Shown piece after piece: positions 60,873 to 64,000 of a stretch of 64,000 nucleotides of DNA. Source of the DNA: Fundidesulfovibrio putealis DSM 16056 (GTDB lineage Bacteria > Desulfobacterota > Desulfovibrionia > Desulfovibrionales > Desulfovibrionaceae); assembly GCF_000429325.1 (NCBI RefSeq), contig NZ_AUBQ01000016.1:62001-126000 (forward strand), in the 5' to 3' direction. Under the pieces are notes generated by a model. That model was given only the letters and a program-made list of their open reading frames with translations, was not told where the DNA came from and did not search any database. Made by a program: the position numbers and the translations under genes. Position 1 is the stretch's first letter. Each line of letters begins with the position of its first letter.

Positions 60873-63383
60873 ATGGACTATCCCGTACTGCAATGGGGCT
60901 TCTGGGGCGGCGGCCTGCTGATCGCCCTGGTGGCCACCATCCACGTGTTCATCGCCCACTTCGCCGTGGGCGGCGGCATGTTCATCGCCGTCATGGAGAC
61001 CCGGGTGCAGCGCCTGGGCCTTGGGGTCATGAAGGATTACCTGCGCCGCTACGCCAAGTTCTTCCTGGTGTTCACCATGGTGGTTGGCGGGCTTACGGGC
61101 GTGGGCATCTGGTTCTCCATCTCCATCGGAGCACCGGGGGCCACGGCCACGCTGATACACTCCTTCGTACTGGGCTGGGCCACGGAGTGGACCTTCTTCC
61201 TGGCGGAGATCGTCACCCTCATCACCTACATGCGCTCCTTCGAGTCCGAGCGCTCCACGCGCCGCCTGATCCTGGCCTGGATGTACGCCGCCTTCGCCTG
61301 GGGCTCGCTGGCCATGGTGCAGGGATTCATCTCCTTCATGCTCACGCCTGGAGACTGGCTCACGACGCATCGCTTCTGGGACGGCTTCTTCAACCCGACG
61401 TTCTGGCCCGGCCTGGTGTTCCGCACGGCCATCGCGGCGCTGTTGGCCGGTGTGTTCGGCCTGATGACCGCCCAGCGCGTGGAGGACGAGAAGCACCGCA
61501 AGAGCCTGTCGCGCTTCTGCGCCCTGTGGGCCGTGCTGCCCATCCCGGTGCTGGTGGCGTCGGGCTGGTGGCACATCTCCGTTTTGTCGCCGGAGCAGCA
61601 GGCTTTGGCGCTGGGGCGCTCCCCCGAGGTGGCCGCCGGGATGCGCGTGTTCTGGTGGGTGGCTCCCACTGTGCTGGCCGGAGGCGTGCTGCTGGCCGGA
61701 GGACTGCCGCGAAAGGCCGCCCGCGCGGTGGCCGCGCTGACCCTGGCCGCGTCGTTTCTGTTCATCGGCTCCTTCGAGTACATGCGCGAGGCGGCCCGCA
61801 GGCCGTATCTCATCACCGGACACATCTACTCCAACGGCATCGCCGTTGCCGGGGCCGGGAAGCTGAACACGGCGGGCGTGCTGGCTTCGGCCAAGTGGAG
61901 CCGCAACAAGGCCGTCACCGCCGAAAACCGCCTGGACGCCGGGCGCGAACTGTTCTTCCTGCAATGTTCCAGTTGCCACAGCCAGGGCGGACCCATGCTG
62001 GACATCCTGCCGCGCTCGGCCAAGTACACGGCCTCGGGCATGGAGTCCCTGCTCACGGGGCTTGGCAAGATAGGCAAATACATGCCTCCGTTCTTCGGCA
62101 CGCCGGACGAGAAGAAGGCCCTGGCCGCCTACCTGACCGAGGGGCTTAACGGCGTAAAGCCCGCCCTGGCCCAGGGGCTCCCACAGACCGAGACCCCGGT
62201 CCCGGCTTTCGACGAGTCCGCGCCCTATCTGCTGACCGCCGTGGCCGACAAGGGCATCAACATGCTCTACGACAACGGCCAGTGGACCCTGAACATCGGA
62301 GCGCAGGCCATCACCGCGCACCTGCTGAAACGCGACGGCGTCCCGGCGCTTACCACCGAGGGAGTCACCCTGACCTACGCCGTGGAAGGCCAAGCCGCAG
62401 GCAGCTTCAAGGCTGTCGGGAACGCCTTCCGGGCCGAGGGCATAAACGTCTCGCCGTATCCGGCGCCAGATAAGGAGAATGTCAAGGGCAAGGACGGCTT
62501 CCAGCCGTATCCTCTGGCCGTGATCCAGGCCACGGACGCTTCCGGGAAGATTCTAGCCGAGACCACGCTGGTGCTGCCCGTGTCCTCGGAGCTCGGGTGC
62601 AAGAATTGCCACGGCGGAACCTGGACGCACGGCGTGGCGGGCATCGCTCCGGCAACGGCCAAGGACGTGCTCAAGGGGCACGACCGCCTGAGCCTGACGG
62701 ACCTCTCCAAGAAGGCCGGGCAGGTGGACTGCCGTTCCTGCCATGATGACTTCGCCACCGGGGGCAACCGCTCCCTGAACCTGTCTGCCTCGGTGCACGG
62801 ACTGCACGCGGTCTATCTGGCCGGACGCGGGGCCGACGCCTGCGACATGTGCCACCCAACTGACCCCAAGGGCGCGACCCGCGCCCTGCGCGATCCCCAC
62901 GCCGCCGCAGGCCTGGACTGCACCAACTGCCACGGTCCCCTGGAGGATCACGCCCTGGGGCTTTTGACCAGGGAGAAGGAACAGGGCGTGAAGGCCGCCG
63001 ATCCGCTCATCGCGCTGATAAAGCCCCGTGAATCCGACCCATCGCCGCGCGCGCCCTGGGTGAACCAGCCCAAGTGCGTCACCTGCCACGTGGGCTACAA
63101 GTCCCCTGAGCAGGCCCAGGCCTACGGAACCTGGACCAGCGGAGCCAAGGACCTGTTCAAGGCCAAGCGCGACGACCTGGACGCCATGACCTGCGCCAGC
63201 TGTCACGGCTCGGTCCATGCGCTCTATCCGGCCCGCAACCCCTACGGGAAGGACCGCGACAACCTCCAGCCCCTGCAATACCAGAAGCTGGCGCGCACCA
63301 TCGGCGGCGCGAAGAACTGCAAGGCCTGCCACACCATGGACATGGACGCGGCGGCGCACCACCCCGGCATGGGGGTGGAGTAG
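60873..63383 (+). CDS. cytochrome bd-like membrane subunit fused to an eight-heme c-type cytochrome domain
   Basis: 836 residues. About residues 10-310 contain eight membrane segments resembling CydA: ATIHVFIAHFAVGGGMFIAVME, read as HVFIAHFAVGGGMFIAVME, then GGLTGVGIWFSI, EWTFFLAEI and FEYMREAARRPYLIT, the last resembling the post-Q-loop signature. The canonical GRQPW is not present in that form. From about 365 eight CXXCH sites occur: CSSCH, CKNCH, CRSCH, CDMCH, CTNCH, CVTCH, CASCH, CKACH. The first lies in a class I cytochrome c-like domain (KYMPPFFGTPDEKKALAAYL, ligand Met). The c hemes must lie outside the cytoplasm. Likely an electron exchange between periplasmic cytochromes and a membrane heme core. 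GGAG precedes the ATG. Confidence 0.85.
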   Translation: MDYPVLQWGFWGGGLLIALVATIHVFIAHFAVGGGMFIAVMETRVQRLGLGVMKDYLRRYAKFFLVFTMVVGGLTGVGIWFSISIGAPGATATLIHSFVLGWATEWTFFLAEIVTLITYMRSFESERSTRRLILAWMYAAFAWGSLAMVQGFISFMLTPGDWLTTHRFWDGFFNPTFWPGLVFRTAIAALLAGVFGLMTAQRVEDEKHRKSLSRFCALWAVLPIPVLVASGWWHISVLSPEQQALALGRSPEVAAGMRVFWWVAPTVLAGGVLLAGGLPRKAARAVAALTLAASFLFIGSFEYMREAARRPYLITGHIYSNGIAVAGAGKLNTAGVLASAKWSRNKAVTAENRLDAGRELFFLQCSSCHSQGGPMLDILPRSAKYTASGMESLLTGLGKIGKYMPPFFGTPDEKKALAAYLTEGLNGVKPALAQGLPQTETPVPAFDESAPYLLTAVADKGINMLYDNGQWTLNIGAQAITAHLLKRDGVPALTTEGVTLTYAVEGQAAGSFKAVGNAFRAEGINVSPYPAPDKENVKGKDGFQPYPLAVIQATDASGKILAETTLVLPVSSELGCKNCHGGTWTHGVAGIAPATAKDVLKGHDRLSLTDLSKKAGQVDCRSCHDDFATGGNRSLNLSASVHGLHAVYLAGRGADACDMCHPTDPKGATRALRDPHAAAGLDCTNCHGPLEDHALGLLTREKEQGVKAADPLIALIKPRESDPSPRAPWVNQPKCVTCHVGYKSPEQAQAYGTWTSGAKDLFKAKRDDLDAMTCASCHGSVHALYPARNPYGKDRDNLQPLQYQKLARTIGGAKNCKACHTMDMDAAAHHPGMGVE

Positions 63384-63417
63384 GGGACTCCGTTCCGGCG
63401 CGGATACTCAATGCGGA

Positions 63418-63451
63418 CGGCCTGGGCGAACTTTTGCGCCCAGGCCGTTTT
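63418..63451 (+). terminator. intrinsic terminator of the cytochrome operon
   Basis: CGGCCTGGGCG pairs perfectly over 11 bases with 63437-63447, followed by TTTT. Confidence 0.9.
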
Positions 63452-63465
63452 CATTTTGCCCGTGG

Positions 63466-63494
63466 TTGACGAATGGGCAGATCTGCCATAATTG
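63466..63494 (+). promoter_or_regulatory. sigma-70 promoter of the toxin-antitoxin operon
   Basis: TTGACG (63466-63471) and TAATTG (63489-63494) are separated by exactly 17 bases. Confidence 0.7.
63476..63487. promoter_or_regulatory. palindromic operator candidate in the promoter spacer
   Basis: GGCAGATCTGCC is a perfect 12-bp palindrome lying between the -35 and -10 boxes, a position where a bound antitoxin would block polymerase. Confidence 0.55.
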
Positions 63495-63552
63495 AGTTGT
63501 GAACAAACTGGCGGCAGCCATAAGAGAACGACCATGACAACGAGGAAGAAAC

Positions 63553-63906
63553 ATGACGAAAAGCCTTTTTTGGCTGGGCGATGCCCTGCATATCCTCCGT
63601 GGGCTGCCGCCCCAGGTACGCATCGAGACAGGTGTTGCCCTTTTCGAGGTCCAGCAGGGCGGAAAACCTGATTGCGCCAAACCACTTAAGGGGCTCGGCA
63701 AGGGGATCACCGGCATTCATGAAATTGTCATGGACCACGACAAGGAAACGTACCGAAGTGTATACGTGGCCAAATTGAAGAAAGGCGTGTACGTGCTTCA
63801 CGTTTTTCACAAGAAGTCCAAACACGGCATCGGCATCCCTCGGGAGGATGTCGAGAAGATAGTCTCCCGGTATCGTCAGGCAGTAGAGAACGATAAGCCT
63901 GAGTGA
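63553..63906 (+). CDS. Gp49/HigB-like RelE-superfamily toxin
   Basis: 117 residues of the phage-derived Gp49-like (DUF891) family. The core IHEIVMDHDKETYRSVYVAK and GVYVLHVFHKKSKHGIGIP, read as TYRSVYVAKLKKGVYVLH and FHKKSKHGI, fits RelE-type mRNA interferases. GAGGAAG precedes the ATG. The antitoxin gene follows 8 bases later. Toxin-first order is typical of higBA. Confidence 0.9.
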   Translation: MTKSLFWLGDALHILRGLPPQVRIETGVALFEVQQGGKPDCAKPLKGLGKGITGIHEIVMDHDKETYRSVYVAKLKKGVYVLHVFHKKSKHGIGIPREDVEKIVSRYRQAVENDKPE

Positions 63907-63913
63907 GGTTGTC

Positions 63914-64000
63914 ATGAACGATCATATCGAAATTGGTTCGGGAAACGTCTTCGCGGATCTAGGGCTGCCTGAATCCGACGAACTCCTGTACAAGGCGGAG
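63914..64000 (+). CDS. XRE-family antitoxin (HigA-like), C-terminus outside window
   Basis: 29 codons are visible (MNDHIEIGSGNVFADLGLPE...), with GAGG before the ATG. The motif SGNVFADLGLP is common at the start of helix-turn-helix antitoxins that partner Gp49-like toxins. The gene continues beyond base 64000. It probably represses its own operon by binding the palindrome upstream. Confidence 0.85.
   Translation, partial: MNDHIEIGSGNVFADLGLPESDELLYKAE

Noticed and set aside
58817-62149. Very long plus-strand frame of 1110 codons overlapping coaX and the cytochrome operon
   Set aside because: Antisense to coaX and out of frame with the two cytochrome genes; composition is low-complexity Arg/Gly/His, typical of an empty frame in GC-rich DNA.
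59727-62393. Minus-strand frame of 888 codons opposite the cytochrome genes
   Set aside because: No motif or ribosome-binding site, and it is exactly antisense to a gene pair with clear membrane segments and heme motifs.

Overview
The window looks like a chromosomal segment from a high-GC deltaproteobacterium close to Desulfovibrio (Desulfovibrionaceae). This is inferred from the G+C-rich coding style, multiheme c-type cytochromes, dense two-component signalling, and the housekeeping block degP-ispE-tRNA-Gln-prs-rplY-pth-carD-rho. There is no rRNA, no CRISPR array and no complete insertion sequence.

Region by region: 1-5.5 kb holds a truncated sensor kinase, an HI0933-type flavoprotein, a C40 peptidase, a phosphoesterase-exonuclease III pair and formyl-THF cyclo-ligase. 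At 5.5-5.85 kb a non-coding element with 14-bp inverted ends encloses two large hairpins. From 5.9 to 13.4 kb come pgeF, a solute-binding protein, typA and a run of small secreted proteins: a phospholipase A2-like protein, two related ~100-residue proteins coupled to a C40-like peptidase, and a 52-residue Lys-rich protein. From 13.6 to 26.6 kb is a signalling region: an OmpR-type two-component pair, a BepA-like M48 protease, an AT-rich four-gene PAS-kinase operon, a chemoreceptor and a cupin.

From 26.7 to 36.7 kb runs the leftward housekeeping block. Two cell-envelope genes, an SGNH hydrolase and an Ntn-type acylase, sit between rplY and pth, and the acylase is bracketed by near-identical terminator repeats. 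From 37 to 39.3 kb are tRNA-Arg, a cupin, a small structured transcript and a Ser-rich coiled-coil protein preceded by a good flagellar sigma-28 promoter match. From 39.6 to 43.9 kb is a complete ABC efflux operon (permease, ATPase, adaptor, outer-membrane factor). It is followed by a CHASE4 hybrid kinase with a receiver protein, a TPR protein, uvrA, an Nramp transporter and a three-gene glycan or glycolipid cluster.

The right end holds eno and coaX. Divergently from them lies a two-gene operon for a cytochrome bd-like membrane complex whose larger subunit carries eight CXXCH heme c sites; this is the most distinctive system in the window. The last genes are a Gp49/HigB-type toxin and the start of its XRE antitoxin, behind a promoter with a palindrome in its spacer.

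Most genes are packed in short operons with ATGA, GTGA or TGATG overlaps and intrinsic terminators. Starts were moved inward wherever a Shine-Dalgarno sequence, a signal peptide or family length favoured an internal codon.
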